A stretch of DNA of 64,000 nt, taken from assembly GCF_000091305.1 (NCBI RefSeq), contig NC_013929.1, positions 3,534,001 to 3,598,000 on the forward strand, given 5' to 3'. Positions within the stretch are counted from its first letter, which is position 1, and each line of letters opens with the position of its first letter. This DNA is from Streptomyces scabiei 87.22. Its GTDB lineage: Bacteria > Actinomycetota > Actinomycetes > Streptomycetales > Streptomycetaceae. The notes under the pieces were generated by a model. The model searched no databases and had not been told where the DNA came from. It saw only the letters and a list, made by a program, of their open reading frames with translations. Positions 1 through 7,424 of the stretch are shown one piece after another. The position numbers and the translations under genes were made by a program.

Positions 1-90
1 GCCGATGTGGTCCCCCGCTGTGTCGGCCCCAGGGCCGTGCGCTCGGGGGCGGCTCCACCACTTCGCCTTCGTGGGCTTCCCCTCGTTCAT
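1..90 (-). CDS. N-terminal fragment of a probable HtrA-like serine protease
   Basis: Only the first 30 codons are in the window; the gene runs off the left edge. It starts at ATG 90 with a GGGGAG ribosome-binding box just upstream. The visible residues are hydrophilic (start MNEGKPTKAKWW) and contain no catalytic motif. The HtrA guess rests on position: it follows an ECF sigma factor and zinc anti-sigma factor in the same direction, as in the mycobacterial sigE-rseA-htrA order. That a gene starts here is well supported; the product is inference. Confidence 0.5.
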   Translation of the reverse strand, partial: MNEGKPTKAKWWSRPRAHGPGADTAGDHIG

Positions 91-232
91 GTTCTCCCCA
101 CACCTAGGGCCGTCCCAAGGACCGGCCCGCCGCCCACCGTTCGCCGAGTGCCGCGGGCCGGAACCGGCCCGAGCGGGACACGGCCCACTCCGGATTCAAC
201 CAGGTTCGGGAGCCGGTGGGCAGAACTCGGGG

Positions 233-1420
233 TCAGCGCAGGACAGGAGAGAGGGGTGGGAGAGACGAGGCGGGGTCGGGTGCCGTCAGCAGGCCCGGGC
301 CCGTCAGCTCGGGCGCCGAGGTCCAGTCGGTCAGCTGCAGCTCCAGCGGGGGTGCGGCGGTGAGCGTGCCTATCAGCGGGGACACGGCGGCCGCGCCGAC
401 CGTGCCGGGCGCCGTCAGCGGGTGCGGGGCCCCACGGTCCTGGCCGGCCGGAGCGGGGACCCCGGGCAGCAGGGGCGCGGAGATCTCCGTCGATGCGGTG
501 GGCGCCTCGCCCAGGGAGGGCCGGCCCTGCCCGAGCAGCGGCACGACGGTTCCCCGGCGGCGCTGCGACTCTGGAGCGGGAGCCGTGCCCGCGGCCTGCG
601 TCCGCAGGGGGGTGACGTTGCTGCCGGAACCGGGACCGCCACGGGCGTCGGCCGTCTCGACGGGCGTCATGTTGGTCACACCGCCGAGGGCGATCGCGGC
701 CAGCGACACCGCGCCGGCGGCCACGAAGGCGAACCGCATGCCGCGGGAGGCCGAGCGCTCGGACTCCGGCCTGCTCACGGCGTGGATCCGGAAACCGCGG
801 TCGCCCGTGCCCCGGGTGTCGTCGTCGGCCGTGTCCTTCCGGCCGGCCCGGCCGTCCGTCCCCGCGTCCTCGTCACCGTCACCGGACAGGTCACGTCCGC
901 CGCCCAGGAAACCGCGGTCGGTGCCGAGGAAGCCGCGTCCGCTCAGGAAGCCGCGGTCACCGAGGAAACCGCGGCCGCCCAGCACTCCACGGCCCTCCGA
1001 CGGCGTCAGCGCGCCGCCGTGCGGTCCCGACGGGACGTATCCGAAGGAGTCGCCGCCGGTTCCGAAGACGCCGAAGTCGGCGAAGTCACGGGAGTCTGCG
1101 GAGCCGGGCAGTCCGGGGCCGCCGGCCGCGCTCCCGAGTCTTCCTCCGAAGCCACCGGACAGCGGCGAACCGTCGCCGTCGCCGCCCGCCGGGAGCATCT
1201 GGAGCCGGGCCAGAAAGCTCTCCGAGGGGGGCGGCGGGGCGGCCTCCGCGAAGACGTTCTTCAGGCGGCGCTGCTCGTCCGCCTCCGTCTTGCACTTCCC
1301 GCAGGTGGCGAGATGTGCCAGGACGCGGTCACGCGCCTCATGACCTAGCTCTCCGTCCACGAGGGCGGAGAGACGGTCTCCCAGGTGCTGCTCGGCAGAC
1401 GTAGGACGGGATCCACTCAC
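233..1420 (-). CDS. Zinc-finger-type anti-sigma factor, membrane anchored
   Basis: Probably sequesters the ECF sigma factor encoded just upstream. The GTG start overlaps the sigma stop as GTGA, implying translational coupling. The 395-residue protein begins with a ZAS/zf-HC2 domain of about 60 residues, with the metal-binding segment HLATCGKC. A long Gly/Arg-rich linker contains repeated RGFL(G/S) units around residues 140-175. One membrane segment lies near residues 228-249, and a Pro/Ala-rich extracytoplasmic tail of about 145 residues follows. A membrane-anchored ZAS protein fits an RseA/RsrA-like role in envelope-stress sensing. The repeat linker makes it longer than typical mycobacterial RseA. 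Confidence 0.85.
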   Translation of the reverse strand: MSGSRPTSAEQHLGDRLSALVDGELGHEARDRVLAHLATCGKCKTEADEQRRLKNVFAEAAPPPPSESFLARLQMLPAGGDGDGSPLSGGFGGRLGSAAGGPGLPGSADSRDFADFGVFGTGGDSFGYVPSGPHGGALTPSEGRGVLGGRGFLGDRGFLSGRGFLGTDRGFLGGGRDLSGDGDEDAGTDGRAGRKDTADDDTRGTGDRGFRIHAVSRPESERSASRGMRFAFVAAGAVSLAAIALGGVTNMTPVETADARGGPGSGSNVTPLRTQAAGTAPAPESQRRRGTVVPLLGQGRPSLGEAPTASTEISAPLLPGVPAPAGQDRGAPHPLTAPGTVGAAAVSPLIGTLTAAPPLELQLTDWTSAPELTGPGLLTAPDPASSLPPLSPVLR

Positions 1421-2190
1421 GCGGGCGCGCCCCCTCCTCCCAGCACGGGCACCCGCGGCACCGTGAACCCGCGGCGCTGCTCGGCCCGGGCCTCCGGGGA
1501 GCGGTGCGCCAGGGCCTTGCGGAGCTGGGAGCGGCCGCGGTGGATACGCGAGCGGACCGTGCCGAGCTTGACGCCCAGGGTCGCGGCGATCTCCTCGTAC
1601 GACAGTCCCTCGATGTCGCACAGGACGACTGCGGCGCGGAACTCGGGCGCCAGGGTGTCGAGGGCCTGCTGGACGTCGGCGTCGAAGTGCGCGTCGTTGA
1701 AGAGCTGCTGCGGGGTGGGCTCACGGCTGGGCAGGCGCTCGGCGGCGTCGTCCCCGAGGGCGTCGAAGCGGATGCGCTGCTTGCGCCGGACCATGTCCAG
1801 GAAGAGGTTGGTGGTGATGCGGTGCAGCCAGCCCTCGAAGGTGCCGGGCGTGTACGTCGACAGCGAGCGGAAGACGCGGACGAAGACCTCCTGCGTGAGG
1901 TCCTCGGCGTCGTGCTGGTTGCCGGTCAGACGGTAGGCGAGCCGGTAGACGCGGCCGCTGTGGGTGCTGACGATCTCCTCCCAGGTGGGCGGAGTCCACG
2001 CCTGCGCGTGCGCGTCCGTGGTGAAGGTCGCGGTCTGTGCGACGGCGGCGTGGCTGTGGTCAGCGGTGTCGTTCACGGATTTCGGCTTGCCCGCCGATCC
2101 GAGAAAGCGCCGTAGCACTCCTCCCCGATCCACAGGCGCGGCCGCACCTCCCCTATCGGCTCTGGTGGTGTCCAGTGGAGCCCCTACCAT
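1417..2190 (-). CDS. ECF (group 4) RNA polymerase sigma factor, mycobacterial SigE-like
   Basis: Directs RNA polymerase to envelope-stress-type promoters, by family. The start is ATG 2190, preceded by GAGGTGG, giving 257 residues; an upstream in-frame ATG at 2331 lacks such support. Region 2 is visible as AEDLTQEVFVRVFRSL and WLHRITTNLFLDMVRR, and region 4 as SYEEIAATLGVKLGTVRSR. The 75-residue N-terminal extension is not part of the core fold. Neighbours match the mycobacterial sigE locus: divergent O-methyltransferase, downstream anti-sigma factor and probable HtrA. The name sigE is avoided because in Streptomyces it denotes a different, CseBC-controlled factor. Confidence 0.93.
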   Translation of the reverse strand: MVGAPLDTTRADRGGAAAPVDRGGVLRRFLGSAGKPKSVNDTADHSHAAVAQTATFTTDAHAQAWTPPTWEEIVSTHSGRVYRLAYRLTGNQHDAEDLTQEVFVRVFRSLSTYTPGTFEGWLHRITTNLFLDMVRRKQRIRFDALGDDAAERLPSREPTPQQLFNDAHFDADVQQALDTLAPEFRAAVVLCDIEGLSYEEIAATLGVKLGTVRSRIHRGRSQLRKALAHRSPEARAEQRRGFTVPRVPVLGGGGAPA

Positions 2191-2456
2191 AGCCACCTCG
2201 CCCGTTAGCTCCGGATAAGCGGTTTTATAGGAAATTGATGTGCGCCGATGTGGTGCATTCGGCTGATGCGGCCCATATGACCCGGTCAGCACCTGCCCCG
2301 AACCGCTCGCCCGCTCGTCGGCCCCGTCCATCCCGTGCCCCCGTCGCGGCCCCCGTCACTCACTCATCCCTTTAAACGACCGGTCCCATCAGGAGGTTCC
2401 CGACGGCAACGGATACAGTCACGCCCAGGCAACCACGGGGACATAAGGAGAGGGTC

Positions 2457-3089
2457 ATTACCGGCAACCGGCTGACGAGCTGGGCGTTCGCCGACGCCTT
2501 TGTCGCCGAGGACGAGGCGCTGCGCTGGGCCCGCGACCGGGCCCGCGAGGCAGGGCTGCGCTCGGTGTCGCCCGGCACGGGCGCCGCGCTGCGGGTGCTC
2601 GCCGCCACCGTGGACGCGAAAGCGGTGGCGGAGATCGGGACCGGGACCGGCGTCTCCGGGATCCACCTGCTGCACGGTATGCGGCCGGACGGGGTGCTGA
2701 CCACCGTGGATCCGGAGCCGGACCACCAGCAGTTCGCCCGGCAGGCGTTCCGCGCGGCCGGTTTCGCCGGCAACCGCGCGCGCTTCATCCCGGGCCACGC
2801 GCTGGACGTGCTGCCACGGCTCGCGGACGCGGGGTACGACCTGGTCTTCTGCGACGGCGACCGGCTGGAGTGCCTCGACTACCTCGCTGAATCGTTGCGG
2901 CTTCTGAGACCCGGCGGGCTGGTCGCCTTCGAGGGTGTCTTCGCCAGCGGCCGCACCGTGGACTCCAACCCGCAGCCGACCGAGGTCATACGGCTGCGGG
3001 AGCTGCTGCGCACGGTCCGCGAGAGCCCCGAACTCGTCCCGTCCCTGCTCCCGGTGGGCGACGGGCTGCTGTGCGCGGTCAAACGCTGA
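2457..3089 (+). CDS. SAM-dependent O-methyltransferase (Rv1220c-like)
   Basis: A class I O-methyltransferase of the catechol/caffeoyl-CoA type, about 210 residues. The SAM-binding motif I is AEIGTGTGVSGIHLL, followed by a second acidic strand end (TTVDPEPDHQQFARQ) and motif YDLVFCDGD. The open frame reaches upstream to 2376 with no ATG, GTG, TTG or CTG before CTG 2472. The best ribosome site, AAGGAG at 2445-2450, lies 6 nt before ATT 2457, so ATT is chosen; CTG 2472 is the alternative. An annotation starting at ATG 2565 would remove part of the fold. It is divergent from the sigma gene, as in mycobacteria. Substrate unknown. Confidence 0.85.
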   Translation: MTGNRLTSWAFADAFVAEDEALRWARDRAREAGLRSVSPGTGAALRVLAATVDAKAVAEIGTGTGVSGIHLLHGMRPDGVLTTVDPEPDHQQFARQAFRAAGFAGNRARFIPGHALDVLPRLADAGYDLVFCDGDRLECLDYLAESLRLLRPGGLVAFEGVFASGRTVDSNPQPTEVIRLRELLRTVRESPELVPSLLPVGDGLLCAVKR

Positions 3090-3142
3090 GGGAGGGCTCC
3101 CGGGGCCCGTCCGGCCCCCGCGGCACCCCCGGTACGACAGCG

Positions 3143-3174
3143 CCCCGGCACCGCCGGGTGCGGCGGTGCCGGGG
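3143..3174. terminator. Bidirectional hairpin between convergent genes
   Basis: A perfect 13-bp stem (CCCCGGCACCGCC with its complement) closes a 6-nt loop. It lies between the methyltransferase end at 3089 and the DUF3117 stop at 3204. There is no T-run, which is common for Streptomyces terminators. Confidence 0.7.
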
Positions 3175-3203
3175 CAACTGAAAGGGTATGGTCGCTACGC
3201 GCG

Positions 3204-3371
3204 TCAGCCGACGACCTTCTTGAGGGCGTCTCCGAGGGCGTCTGCCTCGTCCGGGGTCAGCTCGACGACGAGACGACCACCGCCTTCGAGCGGAACTCGC
3301 ATGACGATGCCCCGCCCCTCCTTGGTCACCTCGAGCGGGCCATCGCCCGTCCGCGGCTTCATGGCCGCCAT
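3204..3371 (-). CDS. DUF3117 small conserved protein
   Basis: A 55-residue protein starting MAAMKPRTGDGPLEV and ending LGDALKKVVG, matching the actinobacterial DUF3117 family (Rv1211 in M. tuberculosis). The start at 3371 is chosen because the family begins near MKPRTGDGP; the reading frame extends 33 codons further upstream without family similarity. It has no signal peptide or membrane segment and its function is unknown. In mycobacteria the gene also lies close to tag. Confidence 0.85.
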   Translation of the reverse strand: MAAMKPRTGDGPLEVTKEGRGIVMRVPLEGGGRLVVELTPDEADALGDALKKVVG

Positions 3372-3747
3372 GCTCGTACCCCTTCCTGAAACCAGCTCAT
3401 CGCCTAAGCCGACGGCCCGGGAGGGCAGGCGCGGGCCCACCTGGGGACACGCGACACCGGCATCGAACACATTGCTTCCAGGCCATTATCCCGCATCTCA
3501 TGACCCGATGACCAACATCGGTCGGCATCGCTTGGGCAACGCGCGCGAGCAAAACCACCCAATTCGGCGGTGTGACTGCGATACTGCGCCACCGCACGGT
3601 CCCGGTCCGGTGCTCGGCCATTGGTGATTCTTTGACGCAGGTCACACGTCCGGCCCCCGCCGCCACCCGTGATCTCCGCCATGCTGTGCTGAGACGAGGG
3701 CGTACTCACCGGTACGCCGCCTGCCGCGACACCGGAGGGGAACCGCC
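3372..3747. other. Intergenic region between DUF3117 and the hydratase gene
   Basis: 376 bp between divergent genes, so it should hold promoters for both. A GATAAT box on the minus strand at 3485-3490 is a candidate -10 for the DUF3117 gene. A TTGACG at 3632-3637 on the plus strand has no convincing partner box. No small gene with family resemblance was seen. Confidence 0.5.
3485..3490 (-). promoter_or_regulatory. Candidate -10 box (GATAAT) for the DUF3117 gene
   Basis: GATAAT on the minus strand about 115 nt before the DUF3117 start, with a TTGGTC-like -35 element about 19 nt further upstream. The spacing is loose, so this is tentative. Confidence 0.35.
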
Positions 3748-4539
3748 ATGGCCGACACCGTGCTCTACGAGGTGCGCGACGGACTCGCGACGATCACGCT
3801 GAACCGCCCCGAGGCGATGAACGCGCTGAACGTCGCGGCGAAGGTCGCGCTCCGCGAGGCCGTGGAGGCGGCCGCCGGGGACGCGGCGGTGCGCGCGGTG
3901 CTGCTGACCGCCGCCGGGGAGCGGGCGTTCTGCGTGGGCCAGGACCTCAAGGAGCACATCGGGCTGCTGGTCGAGGGCTCGGGGGAGGTCATGAGCACGG
4001 TCAGGGAGCACTACAACCCGGTGGTGAAGGCCCTCACCGAGATGGCGAAGCCCGTGGTGGCCGGGGTGAACGGGGTGGCCGCCGGCGCCGGTCTCGGCTT
4101 CGCGCTCGCGGCGGACTACCGCGTGGTCGCCGAGACGGCCTCCTTCAACACCTCCTTCGCCGGGGTCGCGCTCACCGCCGACTCCGGGGTCTCCTGGACC
4201 CTGCCCCGGGTGATCGGTCCCGGTCGCGCGGCCGATCTGCTGCTCTTCCCGCGCAGCATCAAGGCCCAGGAGGCGTACGAGCTGGGGATCGCGAACAAGC
4301 TCGTTCCGGCGTCCTCGCTGCACGCCGCCGCCGAGCAGGTGGCGCGGATGCTGGCCGAGGGGCCGACGGTGGCGTACGCGGCGATCAAGGAGGCGATGGC
4401 GTACGGGTTCTCCCACTCGCTGGCCGAGACGCTGGAGAAGGAGGACGAGCTGCAGACCCGGGCCGGGGCCTCGGAGGACCACCGGATCGCGGTGCGGGCG
4501 TTCGTGGAGAAGGAGGAGCCCAAGTACCTGGGCCGCTGA
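3748..4539 (+). CDS. Enoyl-CoA hydratase/isomerase family protein
   Basis: A crotonase-fold enzyme of 263 residues acting on a CoA thioester. It starts at ATG 3748 behind GGAGGGG. Family landmarks are the oxyanion-hole segments RAFCVGQDLKEH and GVAAGAGLGFALAADYR, followed by LTADSGVSWTLPRVIG. The Asp-Ser-Gly in that last segment and the missing hydratase-type Glu pair resemble PaaG/isomerase-like members more than classical hydratases. The exact substrate cannot be read from sequence. It stands alone, convergent with tag. Confidence 0.85.
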   Translation: MADTVLYEVRDGLATITLNRPEAMNALNVAAKVALREAVEAAAGDAAVRAVLLTAAGERAFCVGQDLKEHIGLLVEGSGEVMSTVREHYNPVVKALTEMAKPVVAGVNGVAAGAGLGFALAADYRVVAETASFNTSFAGVALTADSGVSWTLPRVIGPGRAADLLLFPRSIKAQEAYELGIANKLVPASSLHAAAEQVARMLAEGPTVAYAAIKEAMAYGFSHSLAETLEKEDELQTRAGASEDHRIAVRAFVEKEEPKYLGR

Positions 4540-4563
4540 CGGTTCGGGGGGCTCCCCTGCCCC

Positions 4564-5151
4564 CTAGGCGGCGCTCCTGGCCACGCAGGTCTCCAGGTGG
4601 TCGTCGACCAGGCCGCACGCCTGCATCAGGGCGTACGCCGTCGTCGGGCCCACGAAGCGGATGCCGCGTTTCTTGAGGGCCTTGGACAGGGCCGTGGACT
4701 CGGGGGTGACCGCCGGGACGTCCGCGAGGGTGCGGGGGACCGGGCGGTCGGCCGGGTCCGGGGCGTGCGACCAGATCAGCTCGTCCAGTTCGCCGGGGGC
4801 CCAGGTGGACAGCTCGCGGGCGTTGGCGACGGTCGCCTCGATCTTGGCGCGGTTGCGGATGATGCCGGGGTCGCCGAGGAGGCGCTCCTGGTCGGCCTCG
4901 GTGAACACGGAGACCGAGGCGATCTTGAAGTCTGCGAAGGCGGAGCGGAAGCCCTCGCGGCGGCGCAGGATGGTGATCCAGGAGAGGCCGGACTGGAACG
5001 CCTCCAGGCAGAGCCGTTCGTACAGCGCGTCGTCGCCGTGGACCGGGCGGCCCCACTCCTCGTCGTGGTAGGCGATGTAGTCCTCGGTGGACAGGGCCCA
5101 GGGGCAGCGCGGCGCGCCGTCGGGGCCGGCCAGGGCGGTGCCGTCGGTCAC
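4564..5151 (-). CDS. tag: DNA-3-methyladenine glycosylase I
   Basis: Base-excision repair enzyme removing 3-methyladenine from alkylated DNA; 195 residues. The N-terminal CPWALSTEDYIAYHDEEWG supplies the Cys and His of the zinc snap, and the C-terminal DDHLETC supplies the other His-Cys pair. The family helix-hairpin core includes SWITILRRREGFR. The GTG start at 5151 overlaps the stop of the upstream DivIVA-like gene as GTGA, so the two are translationally coupled. The same pair is adjacent in mycobacteria (Rv1209-Rv1210). Confidence 0.95.
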   Translation of the reverse strand: MTDGTALAGPDGAPRCPWALSTEDYIAYHDEEWGRPVHGDDALYERLCLEAFQSGLSWITILRRREGFRSAFADFKIASVSVFTEADQERLLGDPGIIRNRAKIEATVANARELSTWAPGELDELIWSHAPDPADRPVPRTLADVPAVTPESTALSKALKKRGIRFVGPTTAYALMQACGLVDDHLETCVARSAA

Positions 5152-5498
5152 GGGTGTTCTCCCTCCTCCGGCTTGCGCAGCGAGGTCACGGACGACGCGT
5201 GGGCGCCGGCGAGGGCGGACTCCAGGTCGGCGATCCGGGCGTCCCGCTCGGCCAGCTCGGCGCTGAGGCGGCCGAGGGCGTCGTCCACGTCCGCCATGCG
5301 GTAGCCGCGGACGGCGACCGGGAAGCGGAGTGCCTCGACGTCCGCGCGGTCGACCGGGCGGCCCGCCGGCAGCGGGTCGTGGAGCCGCTCGCCCTCGGCC
5401 TCCGGCAGCACCGCGTTGTCGCCGCCGCCGACGACGGCGAGCGTCACCGCGGCGACCACCACGGCGAGCGCGACGACCAGGAACAAGAACATGAACAT
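5148..5498 (-). CDS. Small membrane protein with a DivIVA-like segment
   Basis: 116 residues. The N-terminal transmembrane helix covers about residues 2-24 (start MFMFLFLVVALAVV). The segment FPVAVRGYRMADVDDALGRL matches the start of DivIVA domains, which bind curved membranes, and a short coiled coil follows (ELAERDARIADLESALA). The start ATG 5498 has GAGGGG 9 nt upstream. It is co-transcribed with tag through a GTGA overlap. Similar to Rv1209 of M. tuberculosis; precise role unknown. Confidence 0.8.
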   Translation of the reverse strand: MFMFLFLVVALAVVVAAVTLAVVGGGDNAVLPEAEGERLHDPLPAGRPVDRADVEALRFPVAVRGYRMADVDDALGRLSAELAERDARIADLESALAGAHASSVTSLRKPEEGEHP

Positions 5499-5617
5499 CG
5501 CTGGGTCCCCTCGACTGTGTTCGGCTCCGATCGTGCCATGCGAGTCTGACAGTTAAGGTCGCAGGCGGTTGTGCAAGGCCGTCGATCGGCGGGACGTACT
5601 GGGAGAGGGCGCGGCGG

Positions 5618-6478
5618 ATGCTCAGGCTGGGCAAGCGGGAATTCGGCCCCCACGAGCCGGTGATCATGGCGATCGTGAACCGGACCCCGGACTCGTTCTA
5701 CGACCAGGGGGCCACCTTCCAGGACGAGCCGGCGCTCGCGCGCGTGGAGCAGGCGGTCGCCGAGGGCGCCGCCATCGTGGACATCGGCGGGGTCAAGGCC
5801 GGTCCCGGGGAGGACGTGAGCGCGGCGGAGGAGGCGCGGCGGACCGTGGGGTTCGTCGCCGAGGTTCGGCGGCGGTTCCCCGAGGTCGTCATCAGCGTCG
5901 ACACCTGGCGGCACGATGTCGGCGAGGCCGTGTGCGAGGCCGGGGCGGACGTGCTGAACGACGCGTGGGGCGGGGTCGATCCCCGGCTCGCGGAGGTGGC
6001 GGGGCGGTACCGGGCGGGACTGGTGTGCACGCACGCGGGTGGGGCGCAGCCCCGTACACGGCCGCACCGGGTCGAGTACGACGACGTGATGGCCGACATC
6101 CTGCGGGTGACCGTGGGGCTGGCGGAGCGGGCGGTGGCGCTGGGGGTGCCCCGGGAGTCGGTGATGATCGATCCCGGGCACGACTTCGGGAAGAACACGC
6201 GGCACAGCCTGGAGGCGACCCGGCGGCTCGGCGAGATGGTCGCGACGGGGTGGCCGGTGCTGGTGTCGCTGTCCAACAAGGACTTCGTGGGCGAGACGCT
6301 GGACCGGCCGGTGAAGGAACGGGTGGTGGGGACGCTGGCCACCACCGCCGTCTCCGCCTGGCTGGGGGCCCAGGTGTACCGGGTGCATGAAGTGGCGGAG
6401 ACCCGGCAGGTGGTGGACATGGTGGCGTCGATCGCGGGGCACCGGGCGCCCGCGGTGGCCCGGCGGGGGCTGGCCTAG
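5618..6478 (+). CDS. FolP2-type dihydropteroate synthase paralogue
   Basis: A TIM-barrel protein of 286 residues related to dihydropteroate synthase. The start ATG 5618 has GGAGAGG upstream. The first motif is MAIVNRTPDSFYDQG, where functional enzymes usually read GILNVTPDSF. The second is DIGGVKAGPGED, where functional enzymes carry a GGESTRPG loop. Both changes are typical of the second actinobacterial paralogue FolP2 (Rv1207), reported to lack dihydropteroate synthase activity. Folate synthesis is therefore not a safe prediction. It is divergent from the DivIVA-like gene and separated from LOG by a hairpin. Confidence 0.85.
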   Translation: MLRLGKREFGPHEPVIMAIVNRTPDSFYDQGATFQDEPALARVEQAVAEGAAIVDIGGVKAGPGEDVSAAEEARRTVGFVAEVRRRFPEVVISVDTWRHDVGEAVCEAGADVLNDAWGGVDPRLAEVAGRYRAGLVCTHAGGAQPRTRPHRVEYDDVMADILRVTVGLAERAVALGVPRESVMIDPGHDFGKNTRHSLEATRRLGEMVATGWPVLVSLSNKDFVGETLDRPVKERVVGTLATTAVSAWLGAQVYRVHEVAETRQVVDMVASIAGHRAPAVARRGLA

Positions 6479-6518
6479 GGTTCCTCGGGCTCCGCCCCGG
6501 ACCCCGTTCGCGCGGTTC

Positions 6519-6547
6519 CCCGCGCCCCTGAGAAGCAGGGGCGCGGG
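6519..6547. terminator. Hairpin from the GCGCGGTTCCCCGCGCCCC repeat family
   Basis: CCCGCGCCCCT and its complement form an 11-bp stem with a 7-nt loop between the convergent folP2-like and LOG genes. The preceding bases (from about 6509) match one arm of the longer elements at 30317-30429 and 47241-47353, so this is a short relative of that repeat that can also serve as a terminator. Confidence 0.65.
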
Positions 6548-6560
6548 TGGTGGGCGGGAG

Positions 6561-7319
6561 TTATCTGCCCGCTTCCTTCGAGACCAGGGCCACCGCCTCG
6601 TCCACGTCGTCCGTGACGTGGAAGAGGGTCAGGTCCTTCTCCGCCGCCTTGCCCTGGGCGATCAGGGTGTTGGTGAGCCAGTCGACCAGGCCGCTCCAGT
6701 AGGACTCGCCGAACAGGACGATGGGGAAGCGGGTGACCTTCTGGGTCTGGACGAGGGTGAGGGCCTCGAAGAGTTCGTCGAGGGTGCCGAGACCGCCGGG
6801 GAGGACCACGAAGCCCTGGGCGTACTTGACGAACATCATCTTCCGGACGAAGAAGTAGCGGAAGTTCAGGCCGATGTCGACGTAGGGGTTGAGGCCCTGC
6901 TCGAAGGGCAGCTCGATGCCGAGGCCGACGGAGGTGCCGCCCGCTTCGACGGCGCCCTTGTTGGCCGCCTCCATCGCGCCCGGGCCGCCGCCGGTGATGA
7001 CGGCGAAGCCGGCCTCCACCAGGCCGCGGCCGAGCCGGACGCCCGCCTCGTACTCCGGTGAGTCGGCCGGGGTGCGCGCGGAACCGAAGACACTGATCGC
7101 GGGCGGGAGTTCGGCCAGGGTGCCGAAGCCCTCGATGAACTCGGACTGGATGCGCAGGACCCGCCAGGGATCCGTGTGGACCCAGTCCGAGGGGCCGCCC
7201 GCGTCCAGCAGCCGCTGGTCCGTGGTGCTCGCCTGGACCTGGCCCCGCCTGCGCAGCACCGGCCCCAGCCGCTGCTCCGTGGGTGGCTGCTCCTTGCCCT
7301 CGGGGTTGCCGGTCGCCAT
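6561..7319 (-). CDS. LOG family protein (TIGR00730)
   Basis: A lysine-decarboxylase-like Rossmann protein of 252 residues. The diagnostic motif is PGGLGTLDELFE, with a nucleotide-binding loop at GGGPGAMEAANKG. Members with this motif hydrolyse cytokinin riboside 5'-monophosphate or other nucleotide 5'-monophosphates to free base plus ribose phosphate; old annotations as lysine decarboxylase are misleading. The start ATG 7319 has GGAGGGAG upstream. In M. tuberculosis the homologue Rv1205 is likewise between folP2 and dapE. Confidence 0.9.
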   Translation of the reverse strand: MATGNPEGKEQPPTEQRLGPVLRRRGQVQASTTDQRLLDAGGPSDWVHTDPWRVLRIQSEFIEGFGTLAELPPAISVFGSARTPADSPEYEAGVRLGRGLVEAGFAVITGGGPGAMEAANKGAVEAGGTSVGLGIELPFEQGLNPYVDIGLNFRYFFVRKMMFVKYAQGFVVLPGGLGTLDELFEALTLVQTQKVTRFPIVLFGESYWSGLVDWLTNTLIAQGKAAEKDLTLFHVTDDVDEAVALVSKEAGR

Positions 7320-7424
7320 GTCCGCTCCCTCCGCCGTGCTGGTGGTTCACCTCAGCGTAGATCCATACGGGTTACGGGCGGGGGACGTGGGCGTGTCCGC
7401 CCGCGATCCGCCGCACGTGGCGCC

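Noticed and set aside
3632..3660. TTGACG promoter for the hydratase gene
   Set aside because: No -10 element at a usable distance.
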